A DNA stretch of 64,000 nucleotides from Halieaceae bacterium (GCA_028282105.1 JANQIO010000038.1:1-64000); one strand, 5' to 3'. Shown: positions 43,588 through 54,062, counted from the stretch's first letter. Numbers and translations: made by a program. Notes: generated by a model not told the origin, from the sequence alone.

Positions 43588-44822
43588 TTACCCGGGAAGC
43601 TATCCTCGAACTGGATCGCCTGGACCCGCTGGCGCTGCAGCGGGATGCGTTCGCGCTGCCCCGCGACAAGGTCTACCTGGATGGCAACTCCCTCGGCGCG
43701 CTGCCACGAGCCGCGGCGGTGCGCGTGCAGGACACGGTACAGCAGCAGTGGGGCGTGGACCTGATCAGCAGTTGGAACCGGCACGGTTGGATCGACCTGC
43801 CCCAGGCGGTGGGCGAAAAAATTGCGCCTCTGGTCGGGGCAGCGCCGGGCCAGGTCATCTGCGCCGATTCAATCTCCGTCAATTTGTTCAAGCTGCTGTC
43901 GGTAGTCTCTATGCTGCGGCCGGAGCGCCCCGTGGTGCTGTCGGCGGCGGACAACTTCCCCACCGACCTGTACATGGTGCAGGGTCTGTCGCAGTTGCTG
44001 GGAGAGCAAAAGCTGCGGCTGGTGCAGGTGGCCGAGGCGGAAATCACCGACGCGCTTAACGAACGGGTGGCGGCGGTGCTGTTGAGCCATGTGAATTTCC
44101 GCACCGGGCGCATCCTGCCGATGGCGGAGATTACGGCGGCTACCCAGACGGCAGGTGCGTTGTCGATCTGGGATCTCGCCCACAGCGCCGGTGCGATGCC
44201 GGTGGAGCTGGATGCCTGCCAGGTCGATTTTGCGGTGGGCTGCGGCTACAAGTATTTCAATGGCGGTCCCGGTGCGCCAGCCTGGGTGTACGCCGCCGAA
44301 CGCCACCAGGACGCGGTGCAGCAGCCCCTGTGCGGCTGGATGGGCCACCGGGACCCCTTCGTGTTCGACCCGGACTACGAAGCTGCCGCAGGGATGCTGC
44401 AATATCTGTGCGGCACGCCCCCGGTACTGTCGATGGCGGCCCTGGACGCGGCGTTGGACCTGTTTGCCGATATTGACATGCAGGCGCTACGCGCCAAGTC
44501 CCTGGCCCTGGGCACCCTGTTCCTGGAGCTCCTGCACAAGACAGAACTGGCGGCAGAGCTGCGCCTTTTGTCGCCTCCCGAGTCGGAGCTGCGCGGCAGC
44601 CAGCTCGCCTTCAGCCATCCCCAGGCCTACGGATTGGTGCAGGCCTGGATTGAGCGCGGCGTGGTGGCGGATTTCCGCGAGCCCGACGTGCTGCGGGTGG
44701 GCTTCTCACCGCTGTACAACAGCTACGGCGACATCTGGCAGGCGCTGGAAGCGCTGCGTGAAGTGATGGCTCAGCGCGAACACCTCGACCCCCGCTGGCA
44801 GCAGCGCCAGAAAGTCACCTGA
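43584..44822 (+). CDS. kynU: Kynureninase
   Basis: VYLDGNSLGALPRAA; SIWDLAHSAGAMPVEL; GCGYKYFNGGPGAPAWVY. Confidence 0.95.
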   Translation: MITREAILELDRLDPLALQRDAFALPRDKVYLDGNSLGALPRAAAVRVQDTVQQQWGVDLISSWNRHGWIDLPQAVGEKIAPLVGAAPGQVICADSISVNLFKLLSVVSMLRPERPVVLSAADNFPTDLYMVQGLSQLLGEQKLRLVQVAEAEITDALNERVAAVLLSHVNFRTGRILPMAEITAATQTAGALSIWDLAHSAGAMPVELDACQVDFAVGCGYKYFNGGPGAPAWVYAAERHQDAVQQPLCGWMGHRDPFVFDPDYEAAAGMLQYLCGTPPVLSMAALDAALDLFADIDMQALRAKSLALGTLFLELLHKTELAAELRLLSPPESELRGSQLAFSHPQAYGLVQAWIERGVVADFREPDVLRVGFSPLYNSYGDIWQALEALREVMAQREHLDPRWQQRQKVT

Positions 44823-44874
44823 TCGGCCAGGATGAAAAAAATCAGCTCGAGGGGCTTGCACCTTTGGCATAACA

Positions 44875-44890
44875 CTGGTTACATATACAG
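44875..44890 (+). promoter_or_regulatory. LexA (SOS) box upstream of recA
   Basis: CTGGTTACATATACAG, matching CTG-N10-CAG. Confidence 0.75.
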
Positions 44891-45065
44891 TACTTCGTTC
44901 AGGTGAATACCTGTGGCTTTTCGGCCAACCACCCGAGCGATATGCCGCCGGCATCCGGGCCCACTGGGGAGCGGTGCCAACCAACACGATAAGCAGTGAC
45001 TGCAAGTCGGCAGCCATCGTGTTGGCAGGGTGCAGCGGCCATAACAAGACCAGAGGTGAACAACC

Positions 45066-46142
45066 ATGGATGCCAACAAGCAAAAAGCTCTTGATGCCGC
45101 CCTCAGCCAGATCGAACGTCAGTTCGGCAAAGGTACCGTCATGCGGATGGGGGATACCGAACAGGCGGCCATTCCCAGTATTTCAACCGGTTCCCTGGGC
45201 CTGGATGTTGCCCTCGGCATCGGCGGCCTGCCGCGGGGCCGGATCGTGGAAATCTACGGGCCGGAATCCTCGGGCAAGACCACGCTCACCCTGCAGGTGA
45301 TCGCCGAAGCCCAGAAAGCCGGCGGCACCGCGGCCTTCATCGACGCGGAGCACGCCCTTGACCCCAGCTACGCTGAGAAACTGGGCGTGCAGATTGACGA
45401 CCTGATCGTCTCGCAGCCGGATACCGGTGAACAGGCCCTGGAAGTCACCGAGATGCTGGTGCGGTCCGGTGCCGTTGACGTGCTGGTGGTGGATTCGGTG
45501 GCCGCACTCACCCCGAAGGCGGAGATCGAGGGCGAGATGGGGGATTCCCACGTCGGCCTGCAGGCGCGCTTGCTCAGCCAGGCCATGCGCAAACTGACCG
45601 GCACCATCAAGCAGACCAACTGCATGGTGATCTTCATCAACCAGATTCGTATGAAGATCGGCGTTATGTTTGGCAGCCCGGAGACCACCACGGGCGGTAA
45701 TGCACTCAAGTTCTACTCCTCTGTACGTCTGGATATCCGTCGCATTGGCGCGGTCAAGGAAGGCGACGAGGTGGTGGGTAACGAGACGCGTGTGAAGGTG
45801 GTGAAAAACAAGGTCTCGCCACCCTTCAAGCAGGCTGAATTCCAGATCATGTACGGCAAGGGAATCTATCGGATGGCGGAAGTCATCGATATTGGTGTGA
45901 AGCTCAATCTGGTCGACAAGTCCGGCGCCTGGTACGCCTACAAGGGCGATAAGATCGGCCAGGGCAAGGCCAATGCAGCCAAGTTCCTCGAAGACAACCC
46001 GGCGATCTCCGGTGAGATAGAGGGGCAGATTCGCGCCCAACTGTTGAACCTGCCGAATCCTGCCGGTGAGGAAGCTGAGGCGGCAGAGGACACGGTGGAA
46101 GAAATGGCGGCTGACAGCCTGGAAGCCGGCGTCGAAGAGTAA
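45066..46142 (+). CDS. recA: Recombinase RecA
   Basis: [41 protein letters not shown]. Confidence 0.99.
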   Translation: MDANKQKALDAALSQIERQFGKGTVMRMGDTEQAAIPSISTGSLGLDVALGIGGLPRGRIVEIYGPESSGKTTLTLQVIAEAQKAGGTAAFIDAEHALDPSYAEKLGVQIDDLIVSQPDTGEQALEVTEMLVRSGAVDVLVVDSVAALTPKAEIEGEMGDSHVGLQARLLSQAMRKLTGTIKQTNCMVIFINQIRMKIGVMFGSPETTTGGNALKFYSSVRLDIRRIGAVKEGDEVVGNETRVKVVKNKVSPPFKQAEFQIMYGKGIYRMAEVIDIGVKLNLVDKSGAWYAYKGDKIGQGKANAAKFLEDNPAISGEIEGQIRAQLLNLPNPAGEEAEAAEDTVEEMAADSLEAGVEE

Positions 46143-46253
46143 ATCTTTGCGAACCACAGAGACGGACAACCCCACGGGGCACCGCTGGTAGCCGGCTTTG
46201 AGCGTGCCGGCTACCTTTCCCCACCTCGCCACGGGTGGGGGAAACCCCACTTC

Positions 46254-46291
46254 GCGTACCACGGTTCCCCTCCGGTGGTGCGCGTTTTTTG
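46254..46291 (+). terminator. Rho-independent terminator-like hairpin after recA
   Basis: GCGTACCAC-GGTTCCCCTCCG-GTGGTGCGC followed by GTTTTTT. Confidence 0.7.
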
Positions 46292-46391
46292 TGGTTCAGA
46301 GCGACTCATAGCTGGCTCATGGCTTACTCATGGCTGGCTCATGGTTAGAACAACGACTACCACCATCGCCACTGTGCCAGTCCCAGCCGTG

Positions 46392-46439
46392 AGAATAGCC
46401 GGGTGAATAGCCGGGAGAATAGCCGGGAGAATAGCCGAG
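46392..46439. repeat. Four 12-bp tandem repeats in the recA-recX gap
   Basis: (A/T)GAATAGCCGGG x4. Confidence 0.85.
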
Positions 46440-46524
46440 AGCACAGCAGGCGCGTGGCACGTGCTTTCGGCGGCAGTGAAAGTGCCGGATCATCCGCAAC
46501 CGCGCGATTGCAGAAGGCCTGGGT

Positions 46525-47010
46525 ATGCAAGATCGACTGACTGAATTTGGTGTAAACGACATCCGCTTACAGGCGATGAACCTGTTGGCGCGCAGGGAGC
46601 ATCTGCGCCATGAGCTGGCGACCAAGTTAAAAAGGCGTTTTGGCGGCGAGGCCGAACCCCTGATCGAGGCCGCGCTTGATGATCTCAGCACGGAGGGCCT
46701 GCTCAGCGATGAGCGCTTCGCGGAATCCTATATCCGCCAACGTATTGGCAAGGGCTACGGGCCAGACCGTATCCGCCAGGAGCTGAGGCAAAAAGGTCTC
46801 AACACGGTGCTGCTGGAGCTGGCCCTGGAAGCCGCAGACGTCGATTGGGCGGAGCGGGCGGCTGGGGTTCGGCTCAAGAAGTTTGGCGCCGCGCCGCCCC
46901 TGGACTTCAAAGAGAAAGCGCGCCAGATGCGCTTCCTCAACTACCGTGGTTTTAGCGGTGAGTTCGCTGCTGCAGCGTTGGATTTCGACGCGTCGGAGTT
47001 CGCTGACTAG
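46525..47010 (+). CDS. recX: Regulatory protein RecX
   Basis: AMNLLARREHLRHELATKLKRRF; LLSDERFAESYIRQRIGKGYGPDRIRQELRQKG. Confidence 0.93.
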   Translation: MQDRLTEFGVNDIRLQAMNLLARREHLRHELATKLKRRFGGEAEPLIEAALDDLSTEGLLSDERFAESYIRQRIGKGYGPDRIRQELRQKGLNTVLLELALEAADVDWAERAAGVRLKKFGAAPPLDFKEKARQMRFLNYRGFSGEFAAAALDFDASEFAD

Positions 47011-47013
47011 GCG

Positions 47014-47097
47014 GCCGGCCAGGTGCAGCCGGCCAGGTGCGGCCTGCCAGGTGCGGCCGGCAAGGTGCGACCGGCCAGGTGCTGCCGGCCAGGTGCG
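47014..47097. repeat. Six 14-bp tandem repeats between convergent recX and cpxA
   Basis: GCCGGCCAGGTGC(G/A) repeated with minor variation. Confidence 0.9.
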
Positions 47098-47111
47098 ACC
47101 TGCGCGGCTAG

Positions 47112-48713
47112 CTAGTCCGTGCCCGCTGGTAGCGTGATCACTACCCGCAGGCCTGTGGCTGCATCGCCCCCACCGCCAGGCCCCGCGCTCCGGCGGTTTT
47201 CTGCCTGTATCGACCCCTGGTGCTGCTCGATGGCCCGGCGCGCAATGGACAGGCCGAGGCCAAAGCCGCCGGTCTCGCGCTGGCGTGCCTGGTCCAGCCG
47301 GTAGAAGGGCTCAAAGATACGCTCCAATTCCTCTGCCGGTGCGCCGGGCCCCTGGTCTTCCACGGTAATCCTGTAGTGGGTTTCCTGACGGTTGGCTTGT
47401 TCACGACTGAGGCTGACCTCGACGCTGGTATCTGCCGGTGTGTAGCGAATGGCGTTGCGGATAACGTTTTCGAAGGCGCGCTTGAGTTGCTCACCGTGGC
47501 TGCGCTGCAGGGCCTCATCCAAGGCGGTCTCAAACGCGACGGACTTGCCCTCGGCTTTGGCTTCAAAGGCAGCGTCTTCGCATACCGCCTGCAGCAGGCT
47601 GACCAGGTCGAGGCTGTCCTCCATGCTGGCGGCATTGTCCGGGGTGGCCAGCAGCTGGCCGATCAGGTCGTCCAGCAGGCTTGTTTCCCGCTCTATGCGC
47701 GCCAGCTGTTCGGCGCCGCGCTGCGGATCTTTTTCAGCCAGCGCCAGCGCCACGCGCATGCGCGCCAGCGGCGAGCGCAGCTCGTGGGAGACATCGCTGA
47801 GCAGGCGTTTCTGGGCCGTGATCTTGTCCTGTAGCTGGGCGGCCATGCTATTGAAATCCCGGGCCAGGGCGTCGGTTTCGTCGCCGCCGCGCTCGGGCAC
47901 ATCGATACGCGCCGCCAGGTTGCCACCCGCCAGGTCGCGGGAGGCTAGCTGCAGATGCTTGAGCGGTCGGGTGAGGTAGCGGGACACCAGGTAGCTGATG
48001 GCCCCGCTGATGATCACGGCGATCAGCAGGCGCAGCCACAGGTGTTGGGTCAGGAAGGCAATCATGGGTGAAGCTGGTGGCCGCGGTACGATGATCAGCT
48101 TGAGCGGCCCCCACTCCGGCCGGAACATCTCCTGGCCAAACATCATGCGATCACCGGCGCGGTGCAGCACCCGGCGCCGGAAGCCTGCCAGTCGGCTGAT
48201 CACCGCTTCAGTGCCGGGAATCAGCTTGCGACCAAACACCTCCCGGCCATCGCTATCCACCAGCCGGATGTCGATGCCGTCTTCGTTCTCGCGCTCCCTG
48301 ATCCATGCCTCCAGCTCGTCCTTGGCCACAGTCTGCAGGCCATAGAAGATCCGGTAGATACTGTGTGAGGCGGGGCCGAGATCGCGAAAGCCGGGGCCTG
48401 GCAGCATGGGTCCGCCGGGCGGTGGTCGTGCGATGGCCTCGCGGTCAGCTCCGGGACGCCGGGCGTCCAGGCGTTGTGCTTCCGGGGGCCGGCCTTCCGG
48501 GGGCCGGCCATCCGGGGGCCGGCCATCTGCGCGACCGAGCGTGGCGCCAGGTGGTGCGGGCCCGCCAACCGGTGCGGATTGGGTGGAGACGTTTGGAAAG
48601 TCCGGGAAGCCACCGTCATACAACACAAAATAGCGCCCCGCCAACAGCCAGCTGACGATGATGGCAATCATCGACAGCCAGAAGCCCAGAAAAATTTTGG
48701 CAAACAGGTTCAC
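47112..48713 (-). CDS. cpxA: Two-component sensor histidine kinase, CpxA-like
   Basis: HAMP region, LLSDVSHELRSPLARMRVALALAE H-box, FGLGLSIARRAIEQHQG; next to cpxR-like gene. Confidence 0.82.
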   Translation of the reverse strand: MNLFAKIFLGFWLSMIAIIVSWLLAGRYFVLYDGGFPDFPNVSTQSAPVGGPAPPGATLGRADGRPPDGRPPEGRPPEAQRLDARRPGADREAIARPPPGGPMLPGPGFRDLGPASHSIYRIFYGLQTVAKDELEAWIRERENEDGIDIRLVDSDGREVFGRKLIPGTEAVISRLAGFRRRVLHRAGDRMMFGQEMFRPEWGPLKLIIVPRPPASPMIAFLTQHLWLRLLIAVIISGAISYLVSRYLTRPLKHLQLASRDLAGGNLAARIDVPERGGDETDALARDFNSMAAQLQDKITAQKRLLSDVSHELRSPLARMRVALALAEKDPQRGAEQLARIERETSLLDDLIGQLLATPDNAASMEDSLDLVSLLQAVCEDAAFEAKAEGKSVAFETALDEALQRSHGEQLKRAFENVIRNAIRYTPADTSVEVSLSREQANRQETHYRITVEDQGPGAPAEELERIFEPFYRLDQARQRETGGFGLGLSIARRAIEQHQGSIQAENRRSAGPGGGGDAATGLRVVITLPAGTD

Positions 48714-48751
48714 GGCTTGGTGTTCACGGCGGCAGCGTCAGCGCTTGCGCC

Positions 48752-49447
48752 TTACTGGGCGGCCACTTCCGCTTCGGCGCGCACCAGCTGGTAGCCGACG
48801 CCGCGGATATTCTTGATCAGCTCCGCTTCGCCCAGTTTCTTGCGCAGATTGCTCACATGCACGTCGACACTGCGGTCGTAGGCCGTGAGGGCGCGCCCCA
48901 GTGCCTGCTGGCAGATCAACTCCTTGTTGACCACGTCGCCGGCATGGCGCACCAGCACCAGCAGCACATTGAACTCAGCGGTAGTGAGCTTGACTTCCTT
49001 GCCGTCGAACTGGACCTTGCGCTCCGAGGTGCTGACATGCAGTTTGCCGACATCCAGCTGGTGGCTGTCATCTTCGCGGCTGCGCTCGGTACGGCGCAGG
49101 ATGGCACGCAGCCGCGCGGCCAGTTCGCGCGGGTTGCAGGGCTTGGGCAGGTAGTCGTCAGCCCCCATCTCCAGCCCGACGATGCGGTCGGTATCTTCAC
49201 CGCGGGCGGTGAGCATAATGACCGGGGTGTCGGAGAACTCGCGCAGTTTCCTGAGCACGTCGAAGCCCTGTACCCGGGGCAGCATGACGTCGAGCACGAT
49301 TGCGTCGAACTCCCGGCCCTTGCAGGCTTCAATGGCGTCGGCGCCGTCGTGGATGGCGCTGGGCTCAAAACCCTCCAGTGACAGGAAGTCCGTCAGCAGC
49401 TCACAGAGCTCCTTGTCGTCGTCAATGATCAGTACGTCATGGTTCAT
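48752..49447 (-). CDS. cpxR: Response regulator, CpxR-like (OmpR family)
   Basis: DVLIIDDDKELCELLTDFLSLEGF; winged-helix C-terminus SVDVHVSNLRKKLG. Confidence 0.85.
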   Translation of the reverse strand: MNHDVLIIDDDKELCELLTDFLSLEGFEPSAIHDGADAIEACKGREFDAIVLDVMLPRVQGFDVLRKLREFSDTPVIMLTARGEDTDRIVGLEMGADDYLPKPCNPRELAARLRAILRRTERSREDDSHQLDVGKLHVSTSERKVQFDGKEVKLTTAEFNVLLVLVRHAGDVVNKELICQQALGRALTAYDRSVDVHVSNLRKKLGEAELIKNIRGVGYQLVRAEAEVAAQ

Positions 49448-49669
49448 GGGGGCAGTCTCCCCGACGCGTGGCACTTTGTCACCGCCATTTACCGGCGCAT
49501 TGCCGTTCTTAACACAACTTTACACCCGGGCAACCCAAACTTACACGGGCCGCTCCTAGACTGGCTGCAACGCTCGGGCAGTGTCATCACAGCCCGCAAC
49601 AGCCTGCCCTATGCAGTCCTCAGCGACTGGATGGCATACGCGTTCAGCAACAGCAAAAAGGAGAAGGCG

Positions 49670-50140
49670 ATGAAGAACTGGATTCCCGCACTGGCACTGG
49701 GATTGCTGCTGACCTCGGCGGCAGTGATGGCGCGTAATCACATGTCCGGTTTTGGCCCGCCGCACGGCATGGGCCCGGGCATGCTGGATTTCATCGCCGA
49801 AGAGTTGGGCCTGACTATAGAGCAGGAACAGAACATCAACCTGCTGATCAACGAGGCGCGACTGGCCAGCGCGGTAGACCGTGAGCGGGTATCGCAGCTG
49901 CGCCACCAGATCGGCGACCTCGCTTCAGGTGATAGCAGCTTCGACGAAGCCAGTGCTGAGGTGATAGCCGAGGAAATGGCGGGGCTAATGGCCCGTATGG
50001 CCGTGGATCATGCGCAGCTTCGCTGGGACATTCGCCAGGTGCTGACCGAGGAACAGCGCCAGCAGATCGACACCATGCGCAGCGATATGAGACGCGCTGC
50101 CCACTTCCGGTTCGCCGACGGGCACACCTCCGAACTGTAG
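49670..50140 (+). CDS. CpxP/Spy-like periplasmic protein
   Basis: Signal peptide; ELGLTIEQEQNINLLINEARL and VLTEEQRQQIDTMR; divergent from cpxRA. Confidence 0.75.
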   Translation: MKNWIPALALGLLLTSAAVMARNHMSGFGPPHGMGPGMLDFIAEELGLTIEQEQNINLLINEARLASAVDRERVSQLRHQIGDLASGDSSFDEASAEVIAEEMAGLMARMAVDHAQLRWDIRQVLTEEQRQQIDTMRSDMRRAAHFRFADGHTSEL

Positions 50141-50192
50141 AGCACAGCCTCCAGACCAACCCCTGACCCGCAGAAATCTCTGTAGGCCCTTT

Positions 50193-50218
50193 GGGGCAGC
50201 ATAAGCTGCCCCCTTTTT
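50193..50218 (+). terminator. Rho-independent terminator
   Basis: GGGGCAGC-ATAA-GCTGCCCC-CTTTTT. Confidence 0.9.
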
Positions 50219-50264
50219 CATTTGTGGACTGCGCCGCCTGGTAGTCGCGTCGTGGTGCTGCCGT

Positions 50265-53198
50265 TCAAAGCTCCTCGACCGTAAGACCGAGCTCATCCAC
50301 CAGGCTGCCGGATTGCTCCAGGCCCGACTGGCTGGTGATTACCGCGATGCTGGCCTGTTCCGGGCGCAGGTAGGTCGCTGCGACACGCTGCAGGTCATCC
50401 AGTGTGACCTCCAGGATGCGACGGCGGAAAGCCTCGCGATGGTCGTGGTCGCGCCCGAACAGTCGATTGTGAAAATCCTGCTTGGCTTCGCCGGCCGGTG
50501 AACTGGGTCGATCCAGACTGCCGATGACGCCGAGAATAGCCTGCTCCAGGGCGTCTGCTTCGTGGCTGTTCTCTAGCAGCCAGCGCACTGAGGCTTCAAA
50601 ATCTGTGAGGGTGTCTGCCAGCCGCGGGTCGCGATAGGAGAAGAAGCGGAATGCGCCTACGCTGGAATCCTGCGAGGCGCCGCCGCCGTAGGCGCCCCCC
50701 TGTTCCCGAATGGCGGTATGCAAATAGCCATTGCGCAGGAAGCCACCCAGCACCGTGAGCGCTGCTGCGTCCTCGTGACCCACGGCCACCGTCGGGTAGG
50801 CGTGGGCACAGAAGTTCACCTGGGTATTTGCCACCCAGATCTCCCGGCGTTGTTCCTGCACAGCCTGCGGCTGCCAGCCGTGGCCCCGGGCACTACCCGC
50901 GAACCCCTGCCAGCCGTCGGCACAGCTGGCGGCCAGCGTATCGAGCTGGTCGCCCTCGGCCACCAGCAGGTACTGCCAGGGCATATCGTGGAGCTGGGCA
51001 TGGAGGCCTGCCAGGCGCTCACCCAATGTCTGCAGGGCCGCAGCCTCATTGAGGCTGTCATCCAGCGCCTTGCTGGCGCGAATACCCTCCAGCCCCGACA
51101 GCTGGTGGCTGAGATGGGCCACCGGGCTCATCCCGGCGCTGGCGGCCGCCATGGCCAGGCCATGGCCGTTGCCGGTCACCGCCTGCTCGCGGCGCGCGCG
51201 TTGCTGGGCGACCAGTTCGCGCATGCGGTCGAGTTCGTCGAAACGGACCTGTTCCAGTGTGTCGCGCATCAGCTGGGTCTGGGCTTCGTGGTTGCGCAGC
51301 AGCGCCTTGGAAGACAGCACCAGGTAGCCGGCCGCCTGCTGCACGTCGGTGACCGCCCCGCGCATGCTGGTAAAGGCGTTGATGCTGCCGCACACGGCCG
51401 CCTGGCGGTCCTGGACTGCCAGGTAGTCGCTCTCACCCAGCCCCAACTCGGTCATCATATTGGTATAGAAAGGCAGCAGCGGCAGGGTGTCCGCGGCGGG
51501 CTCCGGCAGCGGGCACAGTGCCTGCTGGTAGACCAGCCCGTTGGTGCCCTGGGCGTAGGTCTTGCAGGGGAAGCTCTCCAGTGTTGCGTAGCTGAGCCGC
51601 GGGATGACGGCCGGGACATCTTCCAGGGTGACCTTGGGTAGAATGGTCTCGTCGTCTTCCTGGGCCTGGCGCGCCGCCAGCGCGGCGGCCTGCTCGACAA
51701 TAGCCTGCTGTTGCTCCTCGTCCAGCGAGGCCTTCATCGCCGCCAGGCGCTCCGCCTCCTGGGCCCTGCGCTGTTCAGACAGGCGGGTATCCGGCGTCAT
51801 AACCAGGGTCACCCGATGCGGGTTTTCCAGCAGCAGTTTGCGCGCCAGCCCCTTGATGAAGCCCGGGTCCTGGATCTTCTGCTGCAGCCCGGCCAGCGCC
51901 CGGTCGAGATTCAGTGCGGCGATGGGATCTGCATAGTGGGTGGCGTTGCCCAGCGCGGTCAGAATCAACTGCAGGCCGAAGGGATAGCTATCGCCACTGA
52001 TCTCGCGCTGGTGCAGTTCCAGCTGGTGCAGGACGCTCTCCAGCTTCTCCCGCGGTACGCCCTGTTCAGCGACCGTCTCCAGTACCCCCAGCACCAGGGC
52101 TTCCAGGGCATCGGCGCTGTCCGCCTCGCTGCCTTCGATGCCGCAGGCAAACACCATCTCGCGCATGGACTCTTCCAGGCCGCAGAGCGGCGACGGCGCG
52201 TGGCCCAGCTCTGTGGTCTCCAGCGCCTGCTGCAGGGGTGAGGCGCTGTTGTCCAGCAGCACGTTGGCCAATAGCTGTGCTTCCAGCATCGCCTCCAGGT
52301 CGGTGCTTTCGCCCAGCAGCCAGGCCATGACAATGTGGGTCTTGTTGTCGGTGCTGCCGCTGTCGTCATAGGCATAGCTGTCCGCTACCCGGACGGGTGC
52401 AGAAAAACGTTGCTCCAGCGGCACCTCAATGCGCTTGTCGAGCCGCTCAAAGCGGGCCAGCGCGCGTTCCTGGAACGCCGCCTGGTGCTGGTGCGCGGGC
52501 ATGTCCCCAAACGTCATGAAGATGGCATTGCTGGGGTGGTAGTGGGACTTGTAGAACGCCAGCAGCTGCTCGTAGCTGAGGTCCGGAATATTCACCGGCT
52601 CCCCGCCGCTGTTGTAGTGGTAGGTGTTGCTGGGGAACAGGTGATGGCAGAGGGTTTGCCACAGGGTGCTTGGCACCGAGCTCATGGCGCCCTTCATCTC
52701 GTTGAATACCACACCCTTGAAGGTCAGGTCCGAGGCGGGGTTGTCGGGCTCGGTGAACTCCACCCGGTGGCCTTCCTGGGCGAAATCCAGGGGGTCCAGG
52801 CGTGAGAAGAACACCGCATCCAGGTAAACGTTGAGCAGGTTGTTGAAGTCCTTGGGGTTCTGGCTGGCAAACGGGTAGGCCGTCCAGTCGCTGCTGGTGA
52901 ACGCGTTCATGAAGGTGTTCAGCGACCGCCTCAGCATCAGGAAGAAAGGATCCCGCACCGGGTAGTTCTCGCTGCCGCACAGGGCGGTGTGCTCGAGTAT
53001 GTGGGCAACGCCGGTGGAATCCTGGGGTACTGTGCGCAGTGCGACGAGGAAAACGTTTTCGCTGTTGTTGGCGGCCAGGTGATAGTGCTGGGCGCCGGTC
53101 TCTCGGTGCTCGAACTGCTGGACATCAAGGTTCAGTGAGTCGATGTGCTCGGTGCGCACCAGGTCGAAAGCTTCGTGAGTTTGTACCGCCTCGGTCAT
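50265..53198 (-). CDS. M16 family (PreP-like, insulinase superfamily) metalloprotease
   Basis: GVAHILEHTALCGSENYPVRDPFFLMLRRSLNTFMNAFTSSDWTAYPF (HxxEH-type). Confidence 0.92.
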   Translation of the reverse strand: MTEAVQTHEAFDLVRTEHIDSLNLDVQQFEHRETGAQHYHLAANNSENVFLVALRTVPQDSTGVAHILEHTALCGSENYPVRDPFFLMLRRSLNTFMNAFTSSDWTAYPFASQNPKDFNNLLNVYLDAVFFSRLDPLDFAQEGHRVEFTEPDNPASDLTFKGVVFNEMKGAMSSVPSTLWQTLCHHLFPSNTYHYNSGGEPVNIPDLSYEQLLAFYKSHYHPSNAIFMTFGDMPAHQHQAAFQERALARFERLDKRIEVPLEQRFSAPVRVADSYAYDDSGSTDNKTHIVMAWLLGESTDLEAMLEAQLLANVLLDNSASPLQQALETTELGHAPSPLCGLEESMREMVFACGIEGSEADSADALEALVLGVLETVAEQGVPREKLESVLHQLELHQREISGDSYPFGLQLILTALGNATHYADPIAALNLDRALAGLQQKIQDPGFIKGLARKLLLENPHRVTLVMTPDTRLSEQRRAQEAERLAAMKASLDEEQQQAIVEQAAALAARQAQEDDETILPKVTLEDVPAVIPRLSYATLESFPCKTYAQGTNGLVYQQALCPLPEPAADTLPLLPFYTNMMTELGLGESDYLAVQDRQAAVCGSINAFTSMRGAVTDVQQAAGYLVLSSKALLRNHEAQTQLMRDTLEQVRFDELDRMRELVAQQRARREQAVTGNGHGLAMAAASAGMSPVAHLSHQLSGLEGIRASKALDDSLNEAAALQTLGERLAGLHAQLHDMPWQYLLVAEGDQLDTLAASCADGWQGFAGSARGHGWQPQAVQEQRREIWVANTQVNFCAHAYPTVAVGHEDAAALTVLGGFLRNGYLHTAIREQGGAYGGGASQDSSVGAFRFFSYRDPRLADTLTDFEASVRWLLENSHEADALEQAILGVIGSLDRPSSPAGEAKQDFHNRLFGRDHDHREAFRRRILEVTLDDLQRVAATYLRPEQASIAVITSQSGLEQSGSLVDELGLTVEEL

Positions 53199-53294
53199 TC
53201 GCTTGTTCCGCTCTAAGTGGGCCGGGAAAAACGCCAGTGTACTGGATTTTTTGCGACCGCTCCCAGCCCCAGCCAGGCCGCAAAAGCCCTGGAA

Positions 53295-54062
53295 CTACTG
53301 TGTGATTAGTTTCAGCTGGTAGAGCCAGGGCCAGTTCTTGCCGGTGACCCACAGCGTGCCGTCGGCAGCGTCATAGGCGATACCGTTGAGCACATTGGTG
53401 CCCGGCCGGTACTCAGAGCGCGGCAGCAGGCCCTTGAGATTGAGTTCGGCGTTTACCTGTCCCGAGGCCGGGTCAATACGCACCAGCAGGTCGCGCTCCC
53501 AGACGTTGGCCCAGATGCCCTGCGGCGTCCACTCCAGCTCATTGAGTCTTTGCACCGGGGTGTCGCCGCGGCGCACGTGGATTTCCCGCTCTACCTTGAT
53601 TTCACCCTCGGTCGGCAGCACGCGCAGCACGTCGCTGCCGTCGCTGTAAATCAGCCGCGCGCCGTCGTTGGTCAGCCCCCAGCCCTCCGTGCTGATGGCA
53701 AACGCGCCCAGCGGCGTGAAGTCCTCACGCCGGTAGACGAAGACCCGGCGCGACTGCCAGGTGAGCTGGATGACGAGGTCGCCGAACACGGTTATGCCTT
53801 CGCCAAAAAACGGCCGCGGCAACACCCGCTCGCGCAGCAGTTCGCCGCTGGCCAGGTCAAAGGCCTGCAGGCGCGAGCGGCCGACAATGCCGGTACCCTG
53901 GTACAGCACGCCGTCGCGGATTTCCAGGCCCTGGGTGAAGTCACTGCGGCTGTGGGCCAGTTGGCCGATCACCTCGAAGTCGAGCTGCTGCACAGCCTCG
54001 CTCACGGCCGGCCCGACGTGCAGGCTCCACGCCAGGACAGTGAATAGGGCCAGCACTCTCAT
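53295..54062 (-). CDS. Glutaminyl-peptide cyclotransferase
   Basis: RSDFTQGLEIRDGVLYQGTGIVGRS; LNELEWTPQGIWANVWERDLLVRIDPASG; NVLNGIAYDAADGTLWVTGKNWPWLYQL. Confidence 0.88.
   Translation of the reverse strand: MRVLALFTVLAWSLHVGPAVSEAVQQLDFEVIGQLAHSRSDFTQGLEIRDGVLYQGTGIVGRSRLQAFDLASGELLRERVLPRPFFGEGITVFGDLVIQLTWQSRRVFVYRREDFTPLGAFAISTEGWGLTNDGARLIYSDGSDVLRVLPTEGEIKVEREIHVRRGDTPVQRLNELEWTPQGIWANVWERDLLVRIDPASGQVNAELNLKGLLPRSEYRPGTNVLNGIAYDAADGTLWVTGKNWPWLYQLKLITQ

Noticed and set aside
46317-46691. Minus-strand ORF with GYSPGYSPGYSPGYSHG repeat
   Set aside because: Generated by the intergenic 12-bp repeat plus antisense of recX; not credible as a gene.
49448-49669. CpxR box between cpxR and the cpxP-like gene
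   Set aside because: TTTAC/TTAC-like elements present but not with the GTAAA-N5-GTAAA spacing.
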